Of a stretch of DNA of 64,000 bases, positions 16,573 through 25,790 are shown piece after piece. Below the pieces are notes generated by a model, which had not been told where the DNA came from, ran no database searches, and saw nothing but the letters and a program-made list of their open reading frames with translations. The stretch spans positions 31,105 through 95,104 of the forward strand of contig CAVGBO010000049.1 in NCBI GenBank assembly GCA_963627465.1, given 5' to 3'. How positions within the stretch are numbered: position 1 is the stretch's first letter; every line of letters starts with the position of its first letter. The stretch is from CAKUFA01 sp963627465. GTDB taxonomy: Bacteria; Bacillota; Clostridia; Christensenellales; Aristaeellaceae. A program made the position numbers and the translations under genes.

Positions 16573-17506
16573 GATTCTCTGCTCCTTGCGTATACCAGTT
16601 TGCTAATTGCTCATAAGCATCCGTGCTTAGGCTATCCACCCAGCACACGTCTTCCTCCCGACGCATCCAAGTCAACTGCCGCTTGGCATAGTGCCGGGTG
16701 TTCTGCTTCAGGGCGGCAACTGCTTCTTCCATGGAAATGTCGCCCCGTAATGCCGGAATCAGTTCCTTGTAGCCAATGGCCTTCATGGCCTGGGCATCCG
16801 CCGGAACCCCTGCATCCAGCAGTCCTTTAATCTCATTCAGCAGGCCCTGCTCCAACATGGCATCCACCCGCTGCTCGATGCGCCCGTACAGAAGGCTTCG
16901 CTCCATGGTCAGGGTAGCCACACGATAGCGGAATCGCGCCTCTTCTTCCACTTGGGGCTGCTTGGAAAAAGGCACGCCTGTCAGCTGATAAACCTCCAGT
17001 GCTCGGATTATACGGCGTACATCGTTCACCGGCAGACGTTCCGCCGTATCCGGATCCACCATAGCTAGCCTGTGATGCAGGGCTTCCTTGCCGCCCGGCG
17101 CATCCGCTTCCTGCTGGAGTGCCTCCCGTAGGGCATCATCCGCCGCTACCTGCCCCATGCTCATGGGATGGCGCAGGGCACGAAGATACAGCCCGGTGCC
17201 TCCCACAAAAAGAGGCTGTCTGCCACGCCGGAGGATTTCCTGCGCTACATCCTCTGCCGCCTGCTGGTACTGAGCAACGCTGTAGTTTTCCCTTGGATCC
17301 GCCACATCCAGCATGTGATGAGGAATGCCGTCCATCTCCTTCATCGTGGGCTTGGCTGTGCCGATGTCCATGCCCCGATAAATCTGCATGGAATCCATGC
17401 AGATGATTTCACACTGAAAAGCCTTGGCCAGGCGAATGGATAGGGATGTTTTGCCGCTGGCTGTGGGACCGGTCAGCACCCAACAGCAGGCTCGTTGATC
17501 CGTCAA
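16562..17506 (-). CDS. miaA: tRNA dimethylallyltransferase
   Basis: 314 residues. Transfers dimethylallyl to A37 of tRNAs reading UNN codons, the substrate later methylthiolated by MiaB encoded in the same run. Features: P-loop GPTASGKTSLSIRLA near residue 13, the DSMQIYRGMDIGTAKPT motif, PHHMLDVADP, VGGTGLYLRAL, and the C-terminal KQNTRHYAKRQLTWMR. The start is a TTG at 17506, 6 bases after GGAGGG; MutL ends 12 bases upstream. The length is normal for the family. Confidence 0.96.
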   Translation of the reverse strand: MTDQRACCWVLTGPTASGKTSLSIRLAKAFQCEIICMDSMQIYRGMDIGTAKPTMKEMDGIPHHMLDVADPRENYSVAQYQQAAEDVAQEILRRGRQPLFVGGTGLYLRALRHPMSMGQVAADDALREALQQEADAPGGKEALHHRLAMVDPDTAERLPVNDVRRIIRALEVYQLTGVPFSKQPQVEEEARFRYRVATLTMERSLLYGRIEQRVDAMLEQGLLNEIKGLLDAGVPADAQAMKAIGYKELIPALRGDISMEEAVAALKQNTRHYAKRQLTWMRREEDVCWVDSLSTDAYEQLANWYTQGAENHDD

Positions 17507-17518
17507 AGCAATCCCTCC

Positions 17519-19435
17519 CTACTGGATGCGCTTAAACCGCTTATCCAGTTCTCGATGGCTAATGGCAACCACCAGTGGGCGTCCATGGGGGCAGGTGGGC
17601 GTGACCTGCTGATCAATCATGCGGCTGACCAGATCACGTATTTCATCCTCGCTCAGGGGATCGCCGCCCTTCACTGCCTTCTTGCAGGCCAGCTGAAGGA
17701 TGGATGCACGGCGCTTATCCATGTTGATCTGTCCCCGTTCGCTTTGCAGCTGATCCAGAATATCCCGGATGAAGTCCGCCGCCTGAGGCTGTCCGAGAAT
17801 CATAGGCAGGGATCGCACGGAAATTTCCTGATCCCCGAAGGATTCCACGGAAAGGCCGATGCTCTCCAGCATGGCTTTATTGTCCTCCAGCAATTCCTGC
17901 TCCCTGCGGGATACATGCAGCACCAAGGGCACCAGCAACTCCTGTCCTGCCTCATGCTGGTCATAAGCCTTGGACAGCTTGTCAAACAGCAGCCGTTCAT
18001 GGACAGCATGCTGGTCGATCATCAGCAGGTGATCCTCGTACTCAACAAGGATAAACGTATTGAATACCACACCCAGCAGCTTCATGGGCTTGGGCGCATC
18101 CGGCAAAAAGCTTTCTACTTGTTCCCCTTCCATTGGTGTCTGTATAGCCGTTTCCGGCACAGAGGAAAGGGGCGGAGGCAGAGTTTCCTCCTCCAAATAC
18201 CGCTGCACGGTGGCTGCCGGGCTCCGCATGACAGGAACCGTCGGAATCGGAGCCCGCTGCTGGACAGGTACAGCCGCAAGTGATGAGGTTGACTCCACAG
18301 CTGTCATGGCCGGCACCGTCTGACTCTTCACCATCAGCGGTTGGGTTTGCGGCGTATTCGTAGACACTGTTTTCGTTACCTGCACCGGCAGTTGGGGACG
18401 TTCTTCCTCCGTCAGCAGCATGGGGGTGGGGCGTTCCAAAGCATCCCGATCCGCAATGCTGTCCCGAATAATGTTCTCCACGGCCTGCGCCACGGCAGAC
18501 TCGTTTTGAAAGCGCACCTCCAGCTTGTTGGGGTGCACGTTTACATCCACCTGCTCATAGGGCATGGTCAGGTGAATCACACAGGTGGGATATTTGCCGA
18601 TCATGACCCGTTCTCGCACGCCGCTCTCCACAGCAGAGGAAAGGAGGCCGCTCCGCATGTATCGCCCGTTAATGAAGAAGGATTCGTGGCTGCGGTTGCT
18701 TCGAGCCCCTTCTCCAATGCCTACATAGCCGTCTACCACCACACCGCCTTCGCAGCCGTGCACACGGCGCATGGTGCGCTTCATTTCCGTGCCGTAAATG
18801 CTGAACACAGCTGATTCCAGCTGTCCGTCTCCGGCAGAGTGATACAAGGTCTTTCCCTGACTGACATAACGGAAGGACACATCCGGCCTTGAAAGGATCA
18901 GGCGCATCATCAAGTCGGAAACAAGCCCGGCTTCCGTTACCGGCTTCTTCAGGAATTTCAGCCGAACAGGCGTATTATAGAACAGTTCCCGCACCACAAA
19001 GGTGGTGCCTTCCGGGCAGGCTGTTTCCTCCATGGAGGTAATTTGCCCGCCTTCATTCTGCACCTTGATGCCGGTATCGTCTGCGTGGGTGCGTGTGGTG
19101 CAGGTCACCTTGGCCACAGCTGCAATGGACGCCAATGCTTCTCCACGGAAGCCCAGCGTCTGGATGGCGTTCAAATCATCGGAGGCGGTGATTTTGCTGG
19201 TGGCGTGCCGCTCAAAGGCCATACGGATCTCGCTTTGCCGAATGCCGCTGCCGTTATCCGTAACACGGAAATAAGTAATGCCTCCATCCCGGATTTCCAC
19301 CGTCACCGCCGTTGCCCCGGCGTCCAGGCTGTTTTCCACCAATTCTTTGATAGCGGCAGAAGGACGCTCCACCACCTCGCCGGCAGCAATTTTCCCGATG
19401 ACTTCCTGCGTTAATAAACGAATGGCACCTGCCAT
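17519..19435 (-). CDS. mutL: DNA mismatch repair protein MutL
   Basis: 638 residues. The N-terminal GHKL ATPase has GEVVERPSAAIKELVENSLDA, the DNGSGI motif and GFRGEALASI. The C-terminal endonuclease-type dimer domain has DQHAVHERLLFDK near residue 475, the LACKKAVKGGD motif and CPHGRP near 622. These mark the nicking-type MutL found in bacteria without MutH. The linker (about 340-440) is Pro/Gln/Thr-rich. The canonical DQHAx2Ex4E site has Asp in place of the last Glu here. ATG 19435 follows GGGGAGG. It sits 25 bases after mutS; both act in replication mismatch repair. Confidence 0.96.
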   Translation of the reverse strand: MAGAIRLLTQEVIGKIAAGEVVERPSAAIKELVENSLDAGATAVTVEIRDGGITYFRVTDNGSGIRQSEIRMAFERHATSKITASDDLNAIQTLGFRGEALASIAAVAKVTCTTRTHADDTGIKVQNEGGQITSMEETACPEGTTFVVRELFYNTPVRLKFLKKPVTEAGLVSDLMMRLILSRPDVSFRYVSQGKTLYHSAGDGQLESAVFSIYGTEMKRTMRRVHGCEGGVVVDGYVGIGEGARSNRSHESFFINGRYMRSGLLSSAVESGVRERVMIGKYPTCVIHLTMPYEQVDVNVHPNKLEVRFQNESAVAQAVENIIRDSIADRDALERPTPMLLTEEERPQLPVQVTKTVSTNTPQTQPLMVKSQTVPAMTAVESTSSLAAVPVQQRAPIPTVPVMRSPAATVQRYLEEETLPPPLSSVPETAIQTPMEGEQVESFLPDAPKPMKLLGVVFNTFILVEYEDHLLMIDQHAVHERLLFDKLSKAYDQHEAGQELLVPLVLHVSRREQELLEDNKAMLESIGLSVESFGDQEISVRSLPMILGQPQAADFIRDILDQLQSERGQINMDKRRASILQLACKKAVKGGDPLSEDEIRDLVSRMIDQQVTPTCPHGRPLVVAISHRELDKRFKRIQ

Positions 19436-19460
19436 AATGCACCTCCCCTCAGCACGAAAA

Positions 19461-22064
19461 TCAGAGCTTCCGTGCCATTTCCCGCAGTAGGAACAGTTTG
19501 TTAATGGCGTCCATGGGGGTCAGTGCCATGACGTCAATGTTTTGCAGCTCATTGATGATTTCGGTTTTGGCAAACTCGAACATGTCCACCTGTTCGTTCT
19601 CCCGTTTCACATCTTCGCCCAGAATGTTCTGGCCGATGGTGTTCTGGTTAATGTCGCTGACTTCCAGCCTTGCCTGAATCTCATGGGCACGCACCAGCAC
19701 CGGATGGGGAACCCCTGCCAAGCGAGCCACATGAATGCCGAAGGACTTGTCAGCACCTCCGCGGACAATCTTCCGCAGGAAGATCACATCTTCCCCGTGC
19801 TCCTTGACGGAAATGCAATAATTCTGCACCCCCTCAATGTGACCTTCCAGTTCCGACAGTTCATGATAGTGGGTCGCAAACAAGGTCTTTGCACCCACCT
19901 TCTGCTTGTCGCACAGGTATTCCACCACCGCCCAGGCAATGGACAGGCCATCAAAGGTGGAGGTGCCCCGGCCGATTTCATCCAGAATCACCAAGGATTT
20001 TGCCGTGGCATTGCGGAGGATATAAGCCGTTTCCGACATTTCCACCATGAAAGTACTCTGTCCACTGGCTAGGTCATCGGATGCGCCAACCCGAGTAAAG
20101 ATCCGATCCACAATAGGAATCCGTGCTTCCTTGGCAGGGACAAAGGAGCCGATGTGCGCCATAAGGGTGATCAATGCCACCTGCCGCATGTAGGTGCTTT
20201 TGCCTGCCATGTTGGGGCCGGTAATAATCAGCATCCGCTGTGCCTGCTGATCCATGTGGGTATCATTGGGGACAAACCCGTCCTGCATGGTCTGCTCCAC
20301 CACAGGATGACGCCCCTCCACAATATCTAAACTGCCGTCATCGGTGATTTCCGGGCGCACATAATGATTGCTGACCGCCAGCTTGGCCAAGGCCAGAATG
20401 GCATCCAGCGTCTTCAGTGCCATGGCGGTCTGCTGAATCCGCCCAATCTGGGCAGAAATTTGTTCCCGAATCTCGTTGAACAGCTGCAGTTCCAGCCGGA
20501 CAGACTGCTCCTGCGCACCAACGATTTTCTGCTCAATCTCCTTCAGCTCCGGCGTCATGTACCGTTCACAGTTGGCCAGGGTCTGCTTCCGCTGATAGCG
20601 ATCCGGCACCAGTTCATAATAGGAGCGGGTCACCTCAATGTAGTACCCGAACACCTTGTTGTACTGGATGCGCAGGTTCTTGATCCCGGTCTGTTCCCGC
20701 TCCCGCTGCTCCAGCTCCAGAATCCACTGCTTGCCGTTGGTGGAGGCTAGCCGGTAATCGTCCAGCACGGAGGAATAGCCGTCGGCGATAATGCCCCCTT
20801 CCGTAATCAGGATGGGGGCATCCGGATGAATGGCTCTTGCCAGAAGGGATGTCAAATCCTCCAAAGGATCCAGATGATCCCGAATTTCCCGCACAGCTGC
20901 GCTTTCCGACTTTTCCAGCAAGCCCCGAATTCCCGGCACTTTTTGCAAGGAAGCGCACAGTGCCAGACAGTCCCGGGCATTCATGCTCTTATAGGCTACC
21001 TTGCTCAGCAGCCGTTCCACGTCATAGACTCCCTGCAGCTCTTCAGCAAGGGTCATGGTCAGCACATGCTGATGGGTGAATTCCTCCACGGCATCCAGTC
21101 GGCGATTGATGGCTGTTTTGTTCACAAGAGGCTGTTCAATCCAGCTTCTCAGCAGCCGACCTCCCATGGCGGTGGAGGTCTTATCCATCAGCCACAGAAG
21201 AGATCCTTTCTTGGAACGGTTCCGCAGGCTTTCTGTCAGTTCCAGATTGCGCCGGGTGTTTCGATCCAGCAGCATGGTTTCCGTGCCTTGATAAATCCGC
21301 AGGGTGGTGATGTGCTCCAGCGCATTCTTCTGGGTGTCGCTCAGGTAATGCATCAGGGCTCCTGCTGCGCAAGCACCGGCACGGTATTCCTCCGTCAGCC
21401 CCAAAGGAGACAGATCCTGCAAGGCAAAATGCTTGCACAGGGCTTCCGATGCATTCTGGTACTGGAAGCTGCTGCCGCTCTCCTCCGATGTGGAGACTTC
21501 CTCCCGCAGGTGACAGGCATGGAGCTTCACCAAGTCGGAGGTAATGATTTCGATAGGGCTAATCCTTGCAACCTCATCCGCCAAGGTTTGCTCCGCATGC
21601 TCCACCTCATGAACGAAAAATTCGCCGGTGGACACGTCCGCAAAGGCCAGCCCCGCTTTCTCCCCAGTGAAATAAATGGACAGCAGGAAGTTATTCGCCC
21701 GCTCATCCAGCATAGCCGGATCATTCACCGTACCAGGGGTAATGATGCGGATCACGTCCCGCTGCACCAGTCCCTTGGCCAGTGCCGGATCCTCCAGCTG
21801 CTCACAAATAGCAACCTTGTATCCCTTCTCGATCAGCTTCTCCACGTAGGTGTTGGCTGCATGATACGGGATACCGCACATGGGGGCACGCTCTTCCAGG
21901 CCGCAATCCTTGCCGGTAAGGGTCAGCTCCAGCTCATGGGATACCAGCTTGGCATCGTCAAAGAACATCTCGTAGAAATCGCCCAGTCGGAAGAACAGAA
22001 TGCAGTCCTTATACTTGGCCTTCATATTCAGATATTGCTGCATCATGGGCGTTACATTGGCCAT
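19461..22064 (-). CDS. mutS: DNA mismatch repair protein MutS
   Basis: 867 residues of the MutS1 group. The mismatch-contacting Phe and Glu are in GDFYEMFFDD (F30, E32). Walker A is TGPNMAGKSTYM near residue 613, Walker B/ABC motif is LVILDEIGRGTSTFDG and the sequence TLFATHYHEL closes the ATPase. The last 35 residues include the EFAKTEIINELQNIDV region and then LTPMDAINKLFLL, which can contact partner proteins. ATG follows AAGGAGG at 8 bases. The long run of genes before it (miaB to RNase G) is on the same strand, with 50 bases between the RicA-like gene and mutS. Confidence 0.97.
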   Translation of the reverse strand: MANVTPMMQQYLNMKAKYKDCILFFRLGDFYEMFFDDAKLVSHELELTLTGKDCGLEERAPMCGIPYHAANTYVEKLIEKGYKVAICEQLEDPALAKGLVQRDVIRIITPGTVNDPAMLDERANNFLLSIYFTGEKAGLAFADVSTGEFFVHEVEHAEQTLADEVARISPIEIITSDLVKLHACHLREEVSTSEESGSSFQYQNASEALCKHFALQDLSPLGLTEEYRAGACAAGALMHYLSDTQKNALEHITTLRIYQGTETMLLDRNTRRNLELTESLRNRSKKGSLLWLMDKTSTAMGGRLLRSWIEQPLVNKTAINRRLDAVEEFTHQHVLTMTLAEELQGVYDVERLLSKVAYKSMNARDCLALCASLQKVPGIRGLLEKSESAAVREIRDHLDPLEDLTSLLARAIHPDAPILITEGGIIADGYSSVLDDYRLASTNGKQWILELEQREREQTGIKNLRIQYNKVFGYYIEVTRSYYELVPDRYQRKQTLANCERYMTPELKEIEQKIVGAQEQSVRLELQLFNEIREQISAQIGRIQQTAMALKTLDAILALAKLAVSNHYVRPEITDDGSLDIVEGRHPVVEQTMQDGFVPNDTHMDQQAQRMLIITGPNMAGKSTYMRQVALITLMAHIGSFVPAKEARIPIVDRIFTRVGASDDLASGQSTFMVEMSETAYILRNATAKSLVILDEIGRGTSTFDGLSIAWAVVEYLCDKQKVGAKTLFATHYHELSELEGHIEGVQNYCISVKEHGEDVIFLRKIVRGGADKSFGIHVARLAGVPHPVLVRAHEIQARLEVSDINQNTIGQNILGEDVKRENEQVDMFEFAKTEIINELQNIDVMALTPMDAINKLFLLREMARKL

Positions 22065-22114
22065 GGAAGTTCCTCCTTGTGCGCTTTCCCGTTTCTAATG
22101 GCAGGTTTCGTGTT

Positions 22115-22528
22115 TTAGCAGTGGCCGCAGCCGCATCCGCCGCCGCAGCTGGAGCAAGATCCGCTGCAGCCGCCAGTTTCTTCCCCGGTTTCCCCGGTGA
22201 TGATGAGACGAAGCAGCTGATTCACATTCTCCATCATTTGGCTGAACTCCGCCCGGGATTCCTGCAATTCCTTTACCAGTGGAACCTCGTTCATGCGCTT
22301 TTCCGCTGCTTCCATGGCTTCCCCTGCTTCTGCCAAAACATTCTTATCCGCATTGGCTTCCGTCAGGATGCTTTCCACCTGCTGACGCTTTTCAATGACT
22401 TCCGCAATGGCCTTGCTGGCCTCAGGGTCAACGGTCACCTGCATTTCTGCCTTGTGCATCCGCTGATAAACATCGCTGTTCAGAATGGCTTCGCCAAGCT
22501 TCTGTGCCTGTTCCAATACCTGCTGCAT
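22115..22528 (-). CDS. YlbF/YmcA (RicA/RicF)-family protein with Cys-rich tail
   Basis: 137 residues, mostly helical (about 1-115), with the family pattern VLEQAQKLGEAI near the start and VKELQESRAEFSQMM, NVNQLLRLIITGE toward the end. The final 17 residues CSGSCSSCGGGCGCGHC hold six cysteines and glycines. In Bacillus, YmcA and YlbF with YaaT form the Ric complex that binds iron-sulfur clusters and tunes RNase Y mRNA processing; the miaB neighbour is the same as for ymcA. The longer frame starts at 22549, but AAAGGAG lies inside it, 8 bases before ATG 22528. The number of Cys in the tail is higher than I know for the Bacillus proteins. Confidence 0.82.
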   Translation of the reverse strand: MQQVLEQAQKLGEAILNSDVYQRMHKAEMQVTVDPEASKAIAEVIEKRQQVESILTEANADKNVLAEAGEAMEAAEKRMNEVPLVKELQESRAEFSQMMENVNQLLRLIITGETGEETGGCSGSCSSCGGGCGCGHC

Positions 22529-22541
22529 GGTGCTCTCTCCT

Positions 22542-23951
22542 TTACGCATCGGTCAGTCTTTGGCCGATGAGTGTATTGTTTTTAATCTCCGTAATCTGCA
22601 CGGGGATGATCTGTCCCACATCTTCGCCGCTGCCTTCCAGAGTTATGGACAGGCCGTGCCGTCCCTTGCCGGATACGGCGGTTTCGCTCCGGCGGCTCAG
22701 TCCCTCCACCAGCACTTCTTCTCGAGTATTGAGGAACCGTTCCATGGCGTGACGCTGATGGGCTTCCTGCAGGGCAATCAGCCGCTGAATCCGCTCAGAA
22801 GCAACCTCCGGCGGAATCTGGCAGTCCATCTTGGCCGCTCGGGTGCCGGAACGGGGAGAATACACGAAGGTGAAGGCAGAATCATACTCCACCTGCTCCA
22901 CCAGGGACAGGGTGTCCTGAAACTGCTCTTCCGTTTCTCCAGGGAAGGCCACAATAATGTCCGTAGTAATGCCAATGCCGGGCACGGTAGCACGCAGCTT
23001 GTTTAACCGATCCAGATAATGCGCACAGTCATAGTGCCGGTTCATTTGCTTCAGGATCTCATCATTGCCAGACTGCACCGGCAGATGAAATTGCGGCAGC
23101 ACATGCTTGCAGGTGCCCATAGCCTCAATCAGCTCATCTGACAGATCCTTGGGGTGGGAGGTCATGAACCGAATCCGCTCAATGCCCATGTCATCCAATC
23201 GGTGCAGGAGCCTAGCGAAGGTTGCTCCACCTTCCAGCCCCTTGCCGTAGGAATTGACGTTCTGCCCCAGGAGCATGATTTCCTTCACGCCGCCCTTTTG
23301 CAATGCTTCCGCTTCCCGCAGGATGGCATCCATGTCCCGGCTCCGCTCCCGTCCCCGCACATAAGGCACAACGCAGTAGGAGCAGAAATTGTCACAGCCG
23401 TACATGATGGTAATGTAAGCCGCATCCTGACGCAGGCGCTGCACCGGCATATCCTCCGGCACCACGTCCTTCTGATCTACCTCCACCACCGCACGATCCT
23501 CCGTCAATGCCCGGTAAAGCATCTCCGGCATGCGATACAGGTTAGCCGTGCCAAAGGCCAGGTCAATAAAGCGGTACTGCTTCAGAATCTTTTCCGCCAT
23601 GCCAGGCTGCTGTACCATGCAGCCGCATACGGCAATCTTCAGCCGAGGATTCTTCTTCTGCACCTGCCGCAGCCAATTCACATTGCCCAGTGCCCGACGT
23701 TCTGCGTTGTCACGAACGCAGCAGGTGTTGAAAATCACGAAATCCGCTTCTTCCCGGTCGGCCGCTTCCTCCATGCCCATCTCTTTCAGCATACCAGCCA
23801 GGTATTCGCTGTCGTGGGCATTCATTTGGCAGCCGTAGGTCACCACATGAAAGGTGCGGGGTCGATCCGGCAAATGGCGAACCTGCTCCATATACAGCCG
23901 CTGTTCTTCCATTTGCTCCCCGCTGACTGTCTGCGCCTTGCGGTCAGTCAT
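22542..23951 (-). CDS. miaB: tRNA-2-methylthio-N6-dimethylallyladenosine synthase
   Basis: 469 residues. Adds the methylthio group to C2 of the i6A37 base made by MiaA. The UPF0004 N-terminal domain carries three cluster cysteines (YGCQMNAHDSE, FNTCCVRDNAE, VCGCMVQQ), the radical-SAM motif is YGCDNFCSYCVVPYVRGRE near residue 185, and the C-terminal TRAM domain ends the protein. The frame is open to 23981, but AAGGAGGAAAAAC precedes ATG 23951 and is part of the end of the RNase G gene, which it overlaps by 8 bases. Confidence 0.96.
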   Translation of the reverse strand: MTDRKAQTVSGEQMEEQRLYMEQVRHLPDRPRTFHVVTYGCQMNAHDSEYLAGMLKEMGMEEAADREEADFVIFNTCCVRDNAERRALGNVNWLRQVQKKNPRLKIAVCGCMVQQPGMAEKILKQYRFIDLAFGTANLYRMPEMLYRALTEDRAVVEVDQKDVVPEDMPVQRLRQDAAYITIMYGCDNFCSYCVVPYVRGRERSRDMDAILREAEALQKGGVKEIMLLGQNVNSYGKGLEGGATFARLLHRLDDMGIERIRFMTSHPKDLSDELIEAMGTCKHVLPQFHLPVQSGNDEILKQMNRHYDCAHYLDRLNKLRATVPGIGITTDIIVAFPGETEEQFQDTLSLVEQVEYDSAFTFVYSPRSGTRAAKMDCQIPPEVASERIQRLIALQEAHQRHAMERFLNTREEVLVEGLSRRSETAVSGKGRHGLSITLEGSGEDVGQIIPVQITEIKNNTLIGQRLTDA

Positions 23952-25119
23952 GTTTTTCCTCCTTGATCTGCTTTCGTCCACTGCCTTGGCAATGGATGCA
24001 GGTTTCTGTCCATTCGTCCCGAAGGGTGCGGCGCTGCCGCTTCCTTGTCAATTCCATCAGACCCAGAGAGGTGAAGCCGTGCACAACCACCTTCACCCGA
24101 TCCTTCATGCAGGCCTGTCTCAGGGCTTCCTCCACCACAGGACGGGATTCCGGCTCCATGTCAATCAGGTCAATGATCACGATGCCTCCCAGATTCCGCA
24201 GCCGCATTTGCCGTGTCGCTTCCTCACAGGCCTGTATGTTCACCTTGCGGATATTTTCCTCCGCCATTTTCGTGCCGGTGGCACGGGCACTATTGACGTC
24301 AATCACGGTCATAGCTTCGCACTCATCAATGACCAAATTGCCGCCGCAAGGCAAAGGCACCAACCGCCCCAGTGCCTGATTGCGCTGCTGCAGCAGGTGA
24401 TCCTTTTCCATGGGATCCTCTTCCGTCCATACCACCGGGTATGTTCCATTGAAGCGCTGACGGAGGCGTTCATCGTTGGTCACGATCGCATCAATGCCTC
24501 GTGGTGCATAGTCTCGCAATACAGCATCCAGCAAGGAAACTTCTTCATAGATAACGGAAGGTGCAGGAGCAGTAGCAGCTTTCTTCATGATGGTCTGCCA
24601 CTTCTCCCACAGCGTTTCCGTTTCCTCGGTCAACAAGGTTTCCGATGCCTCAGCGGCTGCCGTGCGCATGACCAGGCCAAAGCGATCATCTGTCAAGGCA
24701 CGTCCAAGTTGTTTCAGTGTTTCTCGCTTTTCGCCCTCAATTTTGGCAGAGACGCCAATGTAGCGATCACAGGGCATAAGGATTACGTACTGCCCGCACA
24801 GGGTCACATCCCGTGACAGAAAAGCACCCTTTTGATCGTGAGCTTCCCGCTTTACCTGCACCAGCACCCGATCGCCACATTGGAGTCCTTCGTGGCGAAA
24901 GGTTTGGCTCTTTTCCTTCAAGGGAAGAAAGCCATTCTTCTTCTGACCAATATTGACGAAGGCGGCATCCATGCCAGGAACAATCCGCTCTACCTTACCT
25001 AGATAGATGGTTTCCGCATCATGGTTCGCCTGGTCATCTCTCAGGTATTCCACCAAGCAGCCGTCTTCCACCACGGCAATTTCCGGCATGTCGCCGGCCT
25101 TGATCCGCACTTCACGCAT
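23944..25119 (-). CDS. rng: Ribonuclease G / RNase E-type endoribonuclease
   Basis: 391 residues. The N-terminal S1-like domain is at about 35-110 (IYLGKVERIVPGMDAAFVNIG); the catalytic RNase domain follows with metal-binding Asp residues in MTVIDVNSARATG and GGIVIIDLIDME. The zinc-link CIHCQGSG is near the C-terminus. This is the short RNase G form without an RNase E scaffold tail. It processes 16S rRNA ends and decays mRNA. ATG overlaps the stop of the DUF2344 gene by one base (TAATG), GGAG at 8 bases. Other Firmicutes often have this gene next to the same two radical-SAM-linked genes and rplU, but here it is followed by miaB. Confidence 0.92.
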   Translation of the reverse strand: MREVRIKAGDMPEIAVVEDGCLVEYLRDDQANHDAETIYLGKVERIVPGMDAAFVNIGQKKNGFLPLKEKSQTFRHEGLQCGDRVLVQVKREAHDQKGAFLSRDVTLCGQYVILMPCDRYIGVSAKIEGEKRETLKQLGRALTDDRFGLVMRTAAAEASETLLTEETETLWEKWQTIMKKAATAPAPSVIYEEVSLLDAVLRDYAPRGIDAIVTNDERLRQRFNGTYPVVWTEEDPMEKDHLLQQRNQALGRLVPLPCGGNLVIDECEAMTVIDVNSARATGTKMAEENIRKVNIQACEEATRQMRLRNLGGIVIIDLIDMEPESRPVVEEALRQACMKDRVKVVVHGFTSLGLMELTRKRQRRTLRDEWTETCIHCQGSGRKQIKEEKHD

Positions 25120-25790
25120 TACAGTGTCTCCAATGGAACGAGATGCCCCTCTCCATCCTCACCCAGCAGTGCTTCCCGTGTCAGAGTCACCCGAGGCACA
25201 GGGCAGGATGCAAAGTCGCACAGTGTGGTCAGCAGCAAATCCGGCTTGCAGGTATCCGTTGCCGATAAGGCCAGCACAGCCTGCAAGTGACCATCCTTAC
25301 AAGAAAGTTCATAAATCATGGGACGGATATCCGTTTCCTTCATGCCGCTTTTCGTTTTCTTCATGGTCATGATGCTTTCCTGCGCCAGATAATCCGGCAG
25401 GCAGGCAGACCAGCGTTCCGCTGTTTCTCCGTCATCCGGCAGAATATCGTACCGGGCAGCTTTCACCATGGACATCAGTGCCGGATGCTTATCATCAAGC
25501 ACCTTAGTTTCGGAAAGCTGCATTTCCGGGGGCAGTGCCTGATTCATGGCCGTGAGAAACTCCTCCGGTGTCACATCTTCATACAGGGTGACTTCCATCA
25601 GTTCTCTTTTGCCGATTGCACCTACAGACAAGGGGGATGCAAAGGTAAGCAGAATGTGGGGGTTAAAGCCGTTGCTGTAGCTAACCGGCAGTCCGGAACG
25701 CCGAAGGGCTCGCTGCATGGCACGCATGATGTCCAGGTGTCCCACATGCCGGAGGCGTTGACTCTTTTCAAACACAGCCATGATCCGCAA
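25119..25790 (-). CDS. Radical-SAM-linked protein (TIGR03936/DUF2344 family)
   Basis: 223 residues from TTG 25790. The conserved N-terminus reads MRIMAVFEKSQRLRHVGHLD followed by MRAMQRALRRSGLPVSYSNG and FNPHILLTFASPLSVG, which are family hallmarks. The biochemical role is unknown; it nearly always lies next to a B12/radical-SAM protein, as here, and is thought to work with it. The open frame continues up to 25886 through the end of that neighbour, but family N-termini start where the TTG lies, with a GGGGTG stretch upstream. It overlaps the radical-SAM gene by 23 bases and RNase G by one. Confidence 0.88.
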   Translation of the reverse strand: MRIMAVFEKSQRLRHVGHLDIMRAMQRALRRSGLPVSYSNGFNPHILLTFASPLSVGAIGKRELMEVTLYEDVTPEEFLTAMNQALPPEMQLSETKVLDDKHPALMSMVKAARYDILPDDGETAERWSACLPDYLAQESIMTMKKTKSGMKETDIRPMIYELSCKDGHLQAVLALSATDTCKPDLLLTTLCDFASCPVPRVTLTREALLGEDGEGHLVPLETL

